The notes under the pieces: generated by a model
Databases searched by the model: none
What the model was told of the DNA's origin: nothing
Seen by the model: the letters and a program-made list of their open reading frames with translations, nothing else
Assembly (NCBI GenBank): GCA_018388625.1
Contig: CP074402.1
Span: forward strand, 62,001-126,000
Length of the DNA: 64,000 bases
Reading direction: 5' to 3'
Origin: Nocardiopsis eucommiae
Lineage (GTDB): Bacteria > Actinomycetota > Actinomycetes > Streptosporangiales > Streptosporangiaceae
Made by a program: the position numbers and the translations under genes
In this document: piece after piece, positions 49,553 through 60,001 of the stretch
How positions within the stretch are numbered: the stretch's first letter is position 1
How the letters are laid out: each line of letters begins with the position of its first letter

Positions 49553-50685
49553 ATGGACACAGGAGACGGGCTCGCGCCCTACCGGCGGATCGTCGCCGAC
49601 ATCAGCGCGTGCATCGATTCCGGCGAGCTCGCGCCGGGGAGCCGGGTGCCCTCCACCCGGGAGATCACCCAGCAGTGGGGCGTGGCCATGGCCACCGCCA
49701 CCAAGGCGCTCTCGACACTGCGCGGGGAGGGACGGGTGGAGGTGGTGCGCGGAGTCGGCACCATCGTCCGGAGGCCCGACGGACCCGAGCCCGAGCCCGA
49801 GCGCGGCCGGGGCCTCGGGCCCGAGCCCGACCCGGGGTCCGCACCCACCGCCGGGCGGGGCGTCGATCGAGGTGCCGAGCGGGGCGCCGGGCCCGCTCCC
49901 GCCGCAGAGCCCAGGACCGAGCGGGGACCGGGTCCTGACCCCGACCCGGCGTCCGAACCCGCGTCGGAGTCCGGCACGCGCGACCACCCCCGGCCCACCC
50001 CCGCCGTGGAACGCCGGGCCCAGCCCGAGTCGGCGCTGACCCGCGAGGGCATCGTCCTGGCCGCGATCGCCGTGGCCGACGCCGAGGGGCTCGAAGGCCT
50101 GTCCATGCGCCGGGTCTCGGTCGAGCTCGGGGTGAGCACCATGGCCCTGTACCGGCACGTCGCGAGCAAGGGCGAGCTGCTCACCGAGATGGTCGACCAC
50201 CTCTACACGGTCCACGCCCTGGCCGAACCGCCGCCCGAGGACTGGCGGGAGGCCCTGGAGGTCGCCCTCGTGGCCGAGTGGGAGGTCTACCGCAGGCACT
50301 CCTGGGTCGCCCGGCTGACAGTGATGGCGGGCGGGGTCGTCACCCCGGCGCTCCTGCGGAGCGGGGAGTGGATGATGCGGGTGATCGTCGCCCAGGGCCG
50401 CACCCCCGACGAGGCTCTGGAGATCCTCACCATCGTGTCCGCCTACAACTCCGGCATGGCGCTCCAGGCCACGCGGGTGGCACTGGAGGAGCACGAACAC
50501 GACATGGACGCCGAGCACTGGTGGCGTTCCCGGGGGCCGCTGTTCCAGCGGTTCGCCGAGGAGGGCGCTACCCCACCATGTTGAGCGTCTCCGGTCCACC
50601 CGACGTCGACTGCATGTTCGAGTCCGGGATGCGGCGCCTCCTGGACGGCCTCGCCCCCTGGATCGAGGGTACCGACGCGACCTGA
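49553..50685 (+). CDS. GntR-TetR fusion transcription regulator (one inferred frameshift at the C-terminus)
   Basis: About 377 residues with two DNA-binding domains. Residues about 5-75 are a GntR winged helix (YRRIVADISACIDSGELAPGSRVPSTREITQQWGVAMATATKALSTLRGEGRVEVVRGVGTIV). A Pro/Glu/Gly/Arg low-complexity linker (PEPEPERGRGLGPEPDPG...) spans about 75-160. Residues about 165-230 are a TetR HTH (GIVLAAIAVADAEGLEGLSMRRVSVELGVSTMALYRHVASKGELL), then a TetR C-terminal domain. The frame ends early at EEGATPPC; one added G at 50563-50565 gives EEGRYPTMLSVSGPPD and a TGA at 50683-50685. Probable repressor of the divergent DUF418 gene and of itself. Confidence 0.88.
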
Positions 50686-50706
50686 ACCGTCCGGGCTGGT
50701 CCGAGC

Positions 50707-50771
50707 GTCCGACACACCCGTGACCCGAACCCGAACCGGGCTGGTCCGGACCGTCCGACACACCCGTGACC
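50707..50771 (+). repeat. Direct repeat pair between the regulator and permease genes
   Basis: GTCCGACACACCCGTGACC occurs exactly at 50707-50725 and 50753-50771 (46 bp apart), each inside a longer similar segment beginning GGGCTGGTCCG. Either a recent local duplication or a two-site operator before the permease. Confidence 0.7.
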
Positions 50772-50832
50772 TGACCCTCTTCGACCGTCCACCCCCGCAG
50801 ACTTGTGCGGTGAACGTGCGGTCGGGGGAGGC

Positions 50833-52812
50833 GTGTTGGAGCAGGACGCCACGCGGGACGGTTACCACTGGGAGGTCCCCTGCCGGGGGCGTCGGCGCGG
50901 GCGCTGGCCGGCGTCCCTCGGGCGGTGGATGACGGCCCACCAGGTGGACGACGTGGGCGGTCCCGGGTCCCGTCCGCGCACCGAACGCCAGCACCACTGG
51001 TGGCAGGTGATGTGTCTGACCGGCGTGGACTACTTCTCCACCCTGAGCTACCTCCCCAGCATCGCCATCCTCGCGGCCGGGGCGCTGTCGCCGGTCGCCA
51101 CGCTGCTGATCGTGCTGCTCACCCTGTTCGGCATGCTGCCCATCTATCGTCGGGTGGCCGAGCGCAGCCCGCACGGCCAGGGTTCGGTGGCGATGCTGGC
51201 ACACCTGCTGCCGGAGTGGCGGGGCAAGTTCCTGATCCTGTGCCTCCTGGGTTTCGTGGCGACCTCGTGGATCGTCACCATCACCCTGTCCACCGCCGAC
51301 GCCACCGCGCACCTGGGGGCCAACCCCTACACGCCCCGGGTGCTGGCCGACCACCCGGTGCTGGTCACGTTGGTGCTCCTGGCGCTGCTGGGGGCGGTGT
51401 TCCTCGCGGGGTTCAAGGAGGCGGTCCGGCTGGCGATCCCCCTGGTCCTGATGTTCCTCCTGTTGAACCTGGTGGTCGTGGTGGCGGCTCTGTCCCACAT
51501 CGCCGCGCACCCGGAGACCCTGGCCCAGTGGGAGGTGTCCGTGGTCGGGGACGGCTTCTGGCCGACCACCACCGTGGTGCTGCTCGCCTTCCCGCTGCTG
51601 GTCCTCGGGCTGTCGGGGTTCGAGACCGGTGTGAGCATGATGCCGCTGGTGCGTTCGGAGGGGAGACGGCCGAGGAGCGGATGCGCTCGCGCGTCGCCAG
51701 CACCCGCAGGCTCCTCACCACCGCCGCCATCATCATGAGCTTCTACCTGCTGGCGACGACGTTCGTCACCGGCGTGCTGGTCCCCCGCGAGGACGTGGAG
51801 GTCGGCGGTCCGGCCGCCGACCGGGTGATGGCCTACCTGGCGCACGACCTGCTGGGCCAGGGGTTCGGCACCGTCTACGACGTCTCCACGATCCTCATCC
51901 TCTGGTTCGCGGGGGCCTCCGCGATGGCCGGGCTGATCAACATCGTGCCGCGCTACCTGCCCCGGTTCGGGATGGCCCCGGCCTGGGGCACCGCCGTCCG
52001 GCCGGTGGTCCTGGTGTACACGGTCGTGACGATGGTGATCACGGTCGCCTTCGGCGCGAGCGTCGACTCGCAGGCCGGTGCGTACGCCACGGGCATCCTG
52101 GCGATGCTGGTGACCTCCGCCGTGGCGGTGACCATCATCGTGCACCGCAGGCGGGCGTGGCTGGCGACGACCGGGTTCGCGGTGCTGACCGCCGTGTTCG
52201 GCTTCGCCCTGGTGGACAACGTCGTGAGCCGCCCCGACGGGCTGGCCATCGCCCTGTTGTTCGTGTTGGCGATCATCGTGGTGTCGCTGGTCTCCCGGAC
52301 CCTGCGCAGCACCGAGCTGCGCGCGCACTCGGTGGACCTGGACCCGACCGCGCTCCGGTTCGTCCGGGAGGCGGCCCGCCACGGCAAGATCCTGATGTTC
52401 GCGAACCGGCCGCGTTCGGGGAGGCGGACGAGTACGCGGCGACCGAGGCGGAGCAGCACCGGCTCAACCCGGTGTCGCTGCGGGTCTCCCCCTGTTCGTG
52501 GAGGTGCGTGTGCACCACCCCTCGGACTTCGAGGGGACGCTCGGCGTGCACGGGACCTGGATCCACGGGCACCGCGTGCTCAGGGTGAGCAGTCCGGCGG
52601 TGCCCAACGCGCTGGCGGCGGTGCTCCTGTGCGTGCGTGACGCCACGGGGAGCATTCCGCACTGCTACTTCGCCTGGTCGGAGTACTCGCCGATGCGGGC
52701 GTTCCTCCACTTCCTGGTGCTGGGCGCGGGTGGCACCGCCGGGTTCACGCGGGAGATCCTGCGGGAGAACGAGCCGGACGCCGACCGCCGACCCGTGGTG
52801 CACGTGAGCTGA
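50833..52812 (+). CDS. APC-superfamily amino acid permease (three inferred frameshifts)
   Basis: About 660 residues. Around a dozen hydrophobic helices begin after [24 protein letters not shown]. The family feel is that of large actinobacterial APC transporters with a C-terminal cytoplasmic domain ([20 protein letters not shown] ... [21 protein letters not shown]). The frame is lost at 51660-51663, about 52405-52415 and 52488-52492; one added base at each gives continuous transporter sequence to the TGA at 52810. The GTG at 50833 or the ATG at 50929 may start it. Substrate unknown. Confidence 0.75.
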
Positions 52813-53367
52813 TCCCTGGGTCTCCGGGAGGGTCGCGAAAAGGCGGGACTATTCGGTCATAAAGTGCGAACTGCGTATCTGGGTGCGCAGGGTATGCGGC
52901 GTTGGATGGATGTCCGTAAACGAATCTACGAAGTCGGTTAGTTCCCTTTTGCGGGGCGGTTCCGCGTGTTCTTCCTTGGGAGATGTGGTGCGCATGGTGA
53001 TCGAGTTTGCGCTCCGCGTGTTGGAACAAGCATCTCTGAACAGGCATAATGACTCTACGTAATATCCTATGGGCGTAGGGTGTTCATGATTCGCGGCAAC
53101 ATTTCCGGAATAGGCCTGCGCGGCCTCTTCGGCTGCTAACGTTTCGGTCCGTTGGCAGTTCCGGTCGGAAAGAACTCCGTGATAACCGGGCCGCCACCCA
53201 TGTCTTGAGCAAGCGGGCCACCCCGCCGTCCCGACGTCTTCGTGGACGGGTCCGCCGGCCGTGTGACCCGGGGCGACCGCGACGACGGCCGCCCGGTTCG
53301 GGCTCACGGCAACGCGCCGCTCGGCGCAACCCCTGGCAGCACCTCGTGAAAGGGTCCAAGCCGCACC
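52813..53367. other. AT-rich promoter region of the chaplin gene
   Basis: 555 bp without a convincing ORF. Bases 52840-53110 are distinctly AT-rich for this genome. TTGGAA-18-CATAAT (about 53020-53049) is a promoter-like pair; no exact BldN consensus was recognised. The chaplin ribosome site is GAAAGGG at 53348-53354. Confidence 0.5.
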
Positions 53368-54405
53368 ATGCGAAACACGTTCCGTTACTCCTTCGCCACC
53401 GCACTGACCGCGGGGCTGGTCCTGGCGCCCTTCAGCGCCGCCTTCGCCGACACCTCCACCGACGGCTCCGGCGGTGTGCTCAGCGGCAACCAGGTCGTCG
53501 TCCCCGTCGACGTCGAGGCCAACCTGTGCGGCAACTCGCTCGCGGTGCTCGGCATCTCCCAGGCCACCTGCACCAAGGTCTCCGAGGTCCTCTACGAGAG
53601 CAGCGGCCAGGGCGCCGCCACCGACGGTTCCGGTGGTGTGGCCAGCGGCAACCAGATCGTCCTCCCGGTGGACGCCGCCGTGGACGCCTGCGGCAACTCC
53701 GTCGCCGTGGCCGGGATCTCCGAGGCCGAGTGCGTGGAGGTGGTCGAGGTCCTGGAGAAGGAGTCCGAGGACGCGCCCAGCACGATGAACACCGACGGCT
53801 CCGGCGGCGTGGCCAGCGGCAACCAGATCACCGTCCCGGTGGACACGGCCATCGAGATCTGCGGCAACTCCATCGCCGTCCTGGGCGCCTCCAGCGCGCA
53901 GTGCACCACGATCATCAACATCATCCACGCCTCCCCGGACAACGAGGGCGCCTCCACCGGGCCCGCCACGAGCGGTTCCGGCGGCGTGGCCAGCGGCAAC
54001 CAGGTCTCGGTCCCGGTCAACGCGGCCGTCGACATCTGCGGCAACGCGGTGTCCGTGCTCGGCATCGCGGAGGCCTCCTGCGTGGAGACCATCTCCGAGA
54101 AGCCCGAGGAGCCGAAGGAGCCGGAGGAGTCGGAGAAGCCCGAGGAGCCGAAGGAGCCGGAGGAGTCGGAGAAGCCCGAGGAGCCGAAGACCCCCGAGGA
54201 GTCGGAGAAGCCCAAGGTCCCGGAGAAGAACGAGGAGACGGACGAGAAGCCCGCTCCCCAGCAGGAGGCCGGTGAGGAGCTGGCGGTGACCGGCGGTGCC
54301 CTGGGTGGTCTCGTCGCCGCCGCTGTGGCCGCGATCGGCGCCGGTGGCGCCGGTCTGTACTTCGCCCGCAGGCGCAAGGCCACCGCCGCCGCCGACGACG
54401 AGTAG
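53368..54405 (+). CDS. Four-domain chaplin with E/K/P stalk and LAxTG sorting signal
   Basis: A 345-residue secreted wall protein. Signal peptide about residues 1-28 (MRNTFRYSF...AFA|D). Four chaplin units follow, starting near residues 31, 86, 142 and 205. Each has the form (T/S)GSGGVxSGNQ(V/I)xxPVxxxxxxCGN(S/A)xxVxGxxxAxC with both conserved cysteines. Next is a charged stalk with in-frame repeats EKPEEPKEPEES, then the sortase signal LAVTG, a hydrophobic helix and the tail FARRRKATAAADDE. Chaplins are surface amyloids that coat aerial hyphae and spores. Long Streptomyces chaplins have two such domains, so four is unusual. Confidence 0.92.
   Translation: MRNTFRYSFATALTAGLVLAPFSAAFADTSTDGSGGVLSGNQVVVPVDVEANLCGNSLAVLGISQATCTKVSEVLYESSGQGAATDGSGGVASGNQIVLPVDAAVDACGNSVAVAGISEAECVEVVEVLEKESEDAPSTMNTDGSGGVASGNQITVPVDTAIEICGNSIAVLGASSAQCTTIINIIHASPDNEGASTGPATSGSGGVASGNQVSVPVNAAVDICGNAVSVLGIAEASCVETISEKPEEPKEPEESEKPEEPKEPEESEKPEEPKTPEESEKPKVPEKNEETDEKPAPQQEAGEELAVTGGALGGLVAAAVAAIGAGGAGLYFARRRKATAAADDE
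54099..54206 (+). repeat. 36-bp in-frame repeats in the chaplin stalk
   Basis: Repeats of about 36 bp encode EKPEEPKEPEES (third copy EKPEEPKTPEES). Two nearly exact units are followed by a diverged one. They are the hydrophilic stalk before the sortase signal. Confidence 0.85.
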
Positions 54406-54627
54406 GCCCACCCGCCGGAGCACCTGCTCCGAGCACCGGGCCGGAGCACCGGGCCGGGGGCGCGCATCCAGCGCCCGACCCACGGGGTCGCCGGGAGACC
54501 GGCGGCCCCGTCCGCGTGGGCGGGCCGGAGGGGACGAGGCGGGACGGGTGGACCGCCCTGAGGCGGCCCCGTCCGCGTGGGCGGGGCCGGTGCGGGGCGG
54601 CCGGGAACGTCTCATAACCTCGAAGAC

Positions 54628-55481
54628 GTGCTCAAAGTCCTGTTCTCCTCACGCATGCTGGCCTTCCACGCGCTGGTCGTGGTCCTGGTGCCCGCCTTCG
54701 TCTGGCTGGGGTTCTGGCAGCTGGACCGGGCCGAGACCCGCAGCGCCGCGGTCAACCTCCAACGGGACAACGTCGCCGCCGAGCCCGTGGCCGTGGACCA
54801 GCTCACCTCCGTGGGCGCGGACGTCCCACCCGAGGACCGCTGGCGCACCGTCGAGGCCACCGGAACCTGGGACCAGGAGCACGAGCTCCTGCTCCGCAAC
54901 CGGGACGGCTCCCAGGGGGTCGGCTTCCACGTCCTCACCCCGCTGGTCACCGGGGACGGCACGGCCGTCCTGGTCAACCGGGGGTGGATCGAGCGCGGCG
55001 AGAACGCCCAGGACACCCCGAGGCGCCCGCCGTCCCCGAGGGCGAGGTCCACGTGACCGGTCGCCTCCAGTTCGGGGAGACCGAGGAGAACACCGGGCTG
55101 CGCGAGCGCGGCGGCATGCCCGAGGGCCAGATCATGTTCGTGGACGTGGACCGGTTGGCCGAGGAGCTGCCGTACCCGATCTACGGCGGGTACGTGGAGC
55201 TCACCGACCAGGACCCGGTGCCCGAGGTGGCCCCCGAGCGGATCGCCCTGCGCGAGGAGAACACCGGGATGAGCGCGTCCTACGCCTTCCAGTGGTGGGT
55301 GTTCAGCGTCGTCGCGGTGGTGGGGTGGGTCGTCCTGATCCGCCGTGAGCTGCGCGACGCCCGCGAGGCCGACGCGAGGGGCCCGGGGAACGGGGAGACT
55401 GGTGACGCAAGCGCCCAGGACCCGGAGGGGCCCCGCGACCCGGTCGCACCGGCCCAGAGCGGTCGGCCGTCCCGGACCTGA
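54628..55481 (+). CDS. SURF1-family cytochrome oxidase assembly protein (one inferred frameshift)
   Basis: Inner membrane SURF1 protein with two membrane helices: N-terminal FHALVVVLVPAFVWLGFWQLDRAE, containing the family G-x-W-Q-L-x-R, and C-terminal AFQWWVFSVVAVVGWVVLI. The loop has LLLRNRDGSQGVGFHVLTPLV and VLVNRGWIERG, both strongly conserved. The frame breaks after ENAQDTP at 55016-55019; one added C gives PEAPAVPEGEVHVTGRL and a TGA at 55479. GTG start at 54628. SURF1 assists cytochrome c oxidase biogenesis. Confidence 0.92.
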
Positions 55482-55507
55482 GCCCCGACAGCGGCCCGAG
55501 GAGCGAC

Positions 55508-56332
55508 GTGGACGATCAGAGGGACTACCCGGCTCCCGGCTGGGTGGAGCGGCGCACGGTGCGGGGCGACGAGAGCGCCCGGGCCGGTCGGCTCTGGTGG
55601 GACGGCGCCGCCGACGCCTACCAGGCCGAACACGGTGACTTCCTGCGTGACGTGGGGTTCGTCTGGTCGCCCGAGGGCGTGGACGAGGCCGATGTGCGGC
55701 TGCTCGGGGACCTGGACGGCGAGCGGGTCCTGGAGATCGGTTGCGGCGCCGGGCAGTGCGGCCGGTGGCTGCGGGCCCGGGGCGTGCGCGAGGTCGTGGG
55801 GTTCGACCTGGCCTGGCGGCAGCTCCAGCACTCCCGGAGGATCGACGAGCAGACCGGGTACCGGCTGCCCGCCGTGCAGGCCGACGCGCAGCGCATGCCG
55901 TTCGCCGCGGACTCCTTCGACGTCGTCTTCTCCTCGTTCGGGGCGTTCCCGTTCGTGCCCGCCGCCGAGACCGCGCTGGCCGAGGCCGCGCGGGTGCTCA
56001 GGCCCGGCGGGCGGTTCGTGTTCTCGGTGACGCACCCGATCCGGTGGTGCTTCCCGGACGACCCCACCGTGCACGGGATGACGGTCCGGCAGTCCTACTT
56101 CGACCGCCGCGCCTACGTGGAGGAGGACGACGAGGGCCGGGCGGTCTACGTGGAGCACCACCACACCGTGGGGGACTGGCTGCGGGGGATCGTGGCGGCC
56201 GGGCTGGAGCTCCGGGACATGGTCGAGCCGGAGTGGCCGGAGGAGAACGACCAGGTGTGGGGCGGCTGGGGGCCGGAGCGCGGCCGGATGATCCCCGGGA
56301 CGGCGATCTTCTCGGCGGTCAAGCCGGGGTAG
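55508..56332 (+). CDS. SAM-dependent class I methyltransferase
   Basis: A 274-residue protein from the GTG at 55508. Motif I is VLEIGCGAGQCGRWLRARG, the acidic end of strand 2 is VVGFDLAWRQL, and later motifs are AQRMPFAADSFDVVFSSFGAFPF and RVLRPGGRFVFSVTHPIRW. The sequence AGxxSRxxA is absent. Substrate is not predictable; it resembles the small-molecule methyltransferase group. Confidence 0.88.
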   Translation: MDDQRDYPAPGWVERRTVRGDESARAGRLWWDGAADAYQAEHGDFLRDVGFVWSPEGVDEADVRLLGDLDGERVLEIGCGAGQCGRWLRARGVREVVGFDLAWRQLQHSRRIDEQTGYRLPAVQADAQRMPFAADSFDVVFSSFGAFPFVPAAETALAEAARVLRPGGRFVFSVTHPIRWCFPDDPTVHGMTVRQSYFDRRAYVEEDDEGRAVYVEHHHTVGDWLRGIVAAGLELRDMVEPEWPEENDQVWGGWGPERGRMIPGTAIFSAVKPG

Positions 56333-56452
56333 CCGCGCCCGCGTTCAGCCGCGCGGGTACGCGGGCCCGACGGACCCGGAGTCCTTGGCCGTGTCCGACG
56401 GGGGTCGGGTCGGCTCGGGACGGAGCCCGTGGGGCCCGGGGGCGCTCGGGGC

Positions 56453-57350
56453 TCAGCGGCGGAGAGAGGCGACGGCTCCGATCTCCAGGGCCGTCCACAC
56501 CGTGCCGTCGGGGGCGAGCGTGATGCCGTGGGGCTCGCTCGCGGGGGTGGGCAGGTCGAACGAGGAGATGTCACCCTCCGGCGTGATGTGGCCGATCCGG
56601 TTCGCCCCCACTCGGTGAACCAGCATCCGCCCACGGGGTCCGCGGTGATCGCGTGCGGGCGTGCGTCGCGTCGAGGCAGGGGGAACTCCCGGATCTCACC
56701 GTCCGGTGTGAGTCGGCCGATCTGGCCCGCGGTGATCTCCACGAACCACAGTGCCCCGTCGGAGCCACCGGTGATGCCGACCGGGCCCGCGTCGGCGGTC
56801 GGGAGGGGTGCAGGTCCACGTTCCCGCCGGTGGTGATGCGCCCGATGGCGTTGGCCTGGTTGAGGGTGAAGTACAGGGCACCGTCGGGGCCCGAGGTGAT
56901 GAACGAGGGGAACCCTCCCCGCGTCGGCAGTGGGAACTCGATGACCTCCCCGCCCGTGGTCACACGGCCGATCCGGTCGGCCTTCGTTTCCGTGAACCAC
57001 AGTGCCCCGTCGGGCCCGGTGGTGATACCGAAGGGGCTGGCGTCCGGTGTCGGCAGCGCGAAGGAGTCCGTCCCGCCGTCGGACGTGATCCGGCCGATTC
57101 GATGGTCCCGAGCACGGGTGAACCAGGCCGCGCGGTCCGGTCCCACGGTGATGACCGAGGGCCCGCTCACGGGGGAGTCCAACGGGTGGAGGGTCACGGA
57201 ACCGTTCGGCGTCCTGTGGGCGACCCGGCCCTGGTGGACGAGGGTCACCCACAGGGAGCCGTCGGTGTCGGCGGCGATGCCGTAGGGACCCGCGCCGGGC
57301 TCGGCCAGCGGGTGTTCGCGCACCGAGTGTCGCTGAGGGCTGTCGGTCAC
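56453..57350 (-). CDS. Virginiamycin B lyase-like beta-propeller (two inferred frameshifts)
   Basis: About 300 residues. At least six repeats of the type GPDGALWFTExxADRIGRVTxxGExxEFPLPT make the seven-bladed propeller of streptogramin lyases (Vgb). Vgb enzymes linearise streptogramin B antibiotics at the ester bond. The frame breaks at 56805-56808 and 56605-56609; one added base at each gives DLHPLPTADAGPVGIT and EWGANRIGHITPEGDIS and a stop at 56453. The GTG start overlaps the hydrolase stop (GTGA), so the two form an operon. Resistance function is possible but many family members are unrelated propellers. Confidence 0.8.
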
Positions 57351-58254
57351 GTGGGCTCTCCGGATTCCGGGGCGGGCAGGGGGTGCACGAGGTCCAGGAT
57401 GACGCGGGCGAGTCGCTCGGGCCCGGCCATGGTCACGTTGTGGTGCCCGCGCATCTCCACGAGCCTCCGCTCCGGGCGGGCGGCGACGACGGCCCGCACT
57501 TCCTCGCGGCGTCCCGCGTAGAACCCCTCGTCGGGGAGCACGATCGTGAGCGGGCAGGTGACGCGTTCGTAGACGTCCACGCTGGGGTGGATGGCGGCCT
57601 CCGGTGCGACCGCGCTCATCACCGCGATCTGTTCGGGTGTGGGCCGTCGCAGCCGGGTGCGGGTCCCGTGGGTGAAGGAGCGCTCCAGCACGTCGCGCAC
57701 TAGGCCGGGGCGGGAGCCCCGGTTCAGATCGTCGTGCGGCGCGTCTCGCACGCAATGCTCGATGTACGCGTACGCCTCGTCGGGGGTGGCGGACCATCCG
57801 TAGCGGAACCGTGTGCGCAGCGCCTCGCCCGCCTCGGGGTGGTCCAGTGCGCCTGCTCCGCCACGGCCTGTTCGCGGGTGTTCAGCACGAGGCCGTCGAC
57901 CACGCACACGGCGGCGGGCCGGAGCAACCCCGAGGCGGCCACGGCGGTGACGGCGTAACCGCCCAGGGAGTGCCCGACCAGGACGGGGTTCTCCCAGCCC
58001 AGGGCCCGAGCGACGTCGGCCAGGTCGCGCCAGTACTGTTCGGCGTTTCGGGAGTCGACAGCGGTGCGTCCGTGCCCGCGCAGGTCCACGGCGACGACGC
58101 GACAGTGGTCGGTCAGACGCGCGGCGACGTCGGTCCAGGCCGCCGCGTTGTGCCCGCTGCCGTGCACCAGGAGCACCGGTGTGCCCGCGCCGCCGAAGTC
58201 CAGCCCGGCCAGGGTGTCCCCGCCGAGGTCGAGTGTGATCTCCCGAATTCTCAC
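57347..58254 (-). CDS. Alpha/beta hydrolase (one inferred frameshift)
   Basis: About 302 residues from the GTG at 58254 (MRIREITLDLGG). Oxyanion loop VLLVHGSGHNAAAW, strand DLRGHGRTAVDS, nucleophile elbow VLVGHSLGGYAV with a genuine Ser, and a distal acid/His (LPDEGFYAGR; EMRGHHNVTMAGPE). The frame breaks after HWTTP at 57836-57839; one added base gives PEAGEALRTRFRYGWSATPDEAY. It is the first gene of an operon with the propeller gene. Unlike the two hydrolases at 24369 and 42610, the catalytic triad is intact. Confidence 0.85.
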
Positions 58255-58555
58255 CGGACCATCCTGGGCCCAGGGCAGGGGTGCGCAATCGCATTTCCCG
58301 TGTCGCGGTGGGGCTGGGGAACGACCACGAAGGGTCTCGACCTCGGACTGGCTGTGGGTCGAGGCCGATCCCTCCTCGGGCGGGGGCGTGGGCGCGGGAC
58401 CGGCGAGAGGAACCCGGACGCGGAGCTCCCTCACGTGGGCTTCAGGGCTTCGGTGCGCGCGCTCGACGGGGCGAGAGAGGGAGTGCCGAGTCCCAAAACC
58501 CCTTGGGAGCGGCCGGGACCGGGCGGTAGCTTCGGGACCCTACGAGAGGAGCCGT
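58255..58555. other. Divergent promoter region
   Basis: 301 bp between the hydrolase and PARG-like genes. No RNA or convincing ORF; it holds the promoters of both. Confidence 0.6.
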
Positions 58556-59379
58556 GTGTCCCAGCGACTGCGTGAGGTGTGGAACCAGACCCGGGCCGCC
58601 TACGAGCGGGAGGACTACCGGGTCGACGGCGCTCGGGTGGATCTGTCCGGGCCCCTGGCTGCGATGCGCGCGGGCACGCGGCTCCACCTGCCCGAGGAGG
58701 TCGCGGAGCTGCCCGTCCCGGCGGCGGGGCGTGACACCCGCTTCGAGGTCACCGGGGAGAGCACCCTGGCGGCGGCGCGCAGGCTGGTCGCGGCGGAGCC
58801 GGGCCGGGTGGCGGCGCTGAACTTCGCCTCGGCCCGCAGGCCCGGGGGCGGGGTGGCCAACGGTGCGAAGGCCCAGGAGGAGAGCCTGGCCCGGTCCAGC
58901 GCGCTCTACGACTCGCTGATCCGCTGCCCCGAGTACTACGACCACCATGTGGCGGAGCGGAGTCTGCTCTACAGCGACCGGGTGATCTGGTCACCGAGCG
59001 TGCCGGTGTTCCGCGACGACCGCGCGGGGTGGCTGCCGGAGCCGGTGCTGGTGGACTTCCTCACCGCGGCCGCGCCCAACCGGCGCATGGTCCAGCGCAA
59101 CCAGCCCGAGCTCCTGCCGCTGGTGCCGCCCGCCCTGGACGTACGGGCCCGCGCGGTGCTGGCCGTGGCCGCCCACCACGGCACCACCCGGCTCGTGCTG
59201 GGCGCGTGGGGCTGCGGGGTGTTCGGCAACCGTCCCGAGGCGGTGGCCGCCGCTTTCGCCAAGCACCTGAGGGGGACTTCGCGGGGGTGTTCGATCAGGT
59301 GGTCTTCGCGGTGTTGGACCGGGACCCCGGGGTACGCAGACCCTTCGAGGAGGCCTTCGATGAACGCATGGAGCGGTGA
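58556..59379 (+). CDS. Microbial PARG-type macrodomain protein (TIGR02452 family; one inferred frameshift)
   Basis: About 274 residues from the GTG at 58556 (MSQRLREVWNQT). The signature NFASARRPGGGVANGAKAQE, that is GGG followed by QEE, is the active-site loop of bacterial poly(ADP-ribose) glycohydrolases; the Glu pair is catalytic. The diphosphate loop LVLGAWGCGVFGN is also present. The family removes ADP-ribose polymers or modifications. The frame breaks after KHLRG at the run 59271-59275; one added base gives LRGDFAGVFDQVVFAVLD and the TGA at 59377-59379. It overlaps the next gene by 20 bp. Confidence 0.87.
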
Positions 59380-59844
59380 CTTCGAGAGCCGTGGACCCGG
59401 CGGGGTCACGGTGCGGAACGCGGTGCCCGACGACCACGGGCGGATCATCGCCGTGTGCGACGACTGGTGGGGAGGCCGGTCGCGCACATCCTGCCCCGGC
59501 TGTTCCTCGACCACTTCGGCGGGACGTCCCTGGCCGTCGAGGACGACGAGGGGATCGCGGCCTTCCTGATGGGGTTCCGCAGCCCCGACCGGGCGGAGGA
59601 GGCCTACGTGCACTTCACCGGGGTGGCCCCGAGGCACCGGCGCTCGGGGCTCGGCCGGGAGATGTACCGCCTGTTCACCGACGCCGCCCTGGCCGAGGGG
59701 CGTTCCCTGGTGCGCGCGGTCACCTCGCCGTCCAACGAGCGCTCGATCGCGTTCCACCGGTCGCTCGGGTTCGCGGTGACCGGCCCGTTCGCGGACTACG
59801 ACGGCCCCGGCGACGACCGGGTGTGCTTCGCGCTCCAGCTCTAG
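59360..59844 (+). CDS. GNAT-family N-acetyltransferase (one inferred frameshift)
   Basis: About 161 residues. Start ATG 59360 inside the end of the PARG-like gene (MNAWSGDFESRGPGG). The acetyl-CoA motif A is VHFTGVAPRHRRSGLGREMY (R-x-x-G-x-G/A), followed by AVTSPSNERSIAFHRSLGF, typical of motif B. The frame breaks after DDWWG at 59469-59472; one added G gives RPVAHILPRLFLDHFGGT. The coupling to the PARG gene is by overlap and could reflect shared use. Acceptor substrate unknown. Confidence 0.83.
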
Positions 59845-60001
59845 GCCCGGGGTCGTGCCGCCACAGGGGGCGCCGCGCTTCGGGAGCGGGGCCTTGACGA
59901 TTTCCGGCTGCTTGGTGAAGGTGGCGATGTGCGTGGGAGTCGGCGTAGGCAGGACAGCCGTCTCCCCGCACGTCATCCGGGCTGGCGGAGAAGGGGCGGG
60001 A

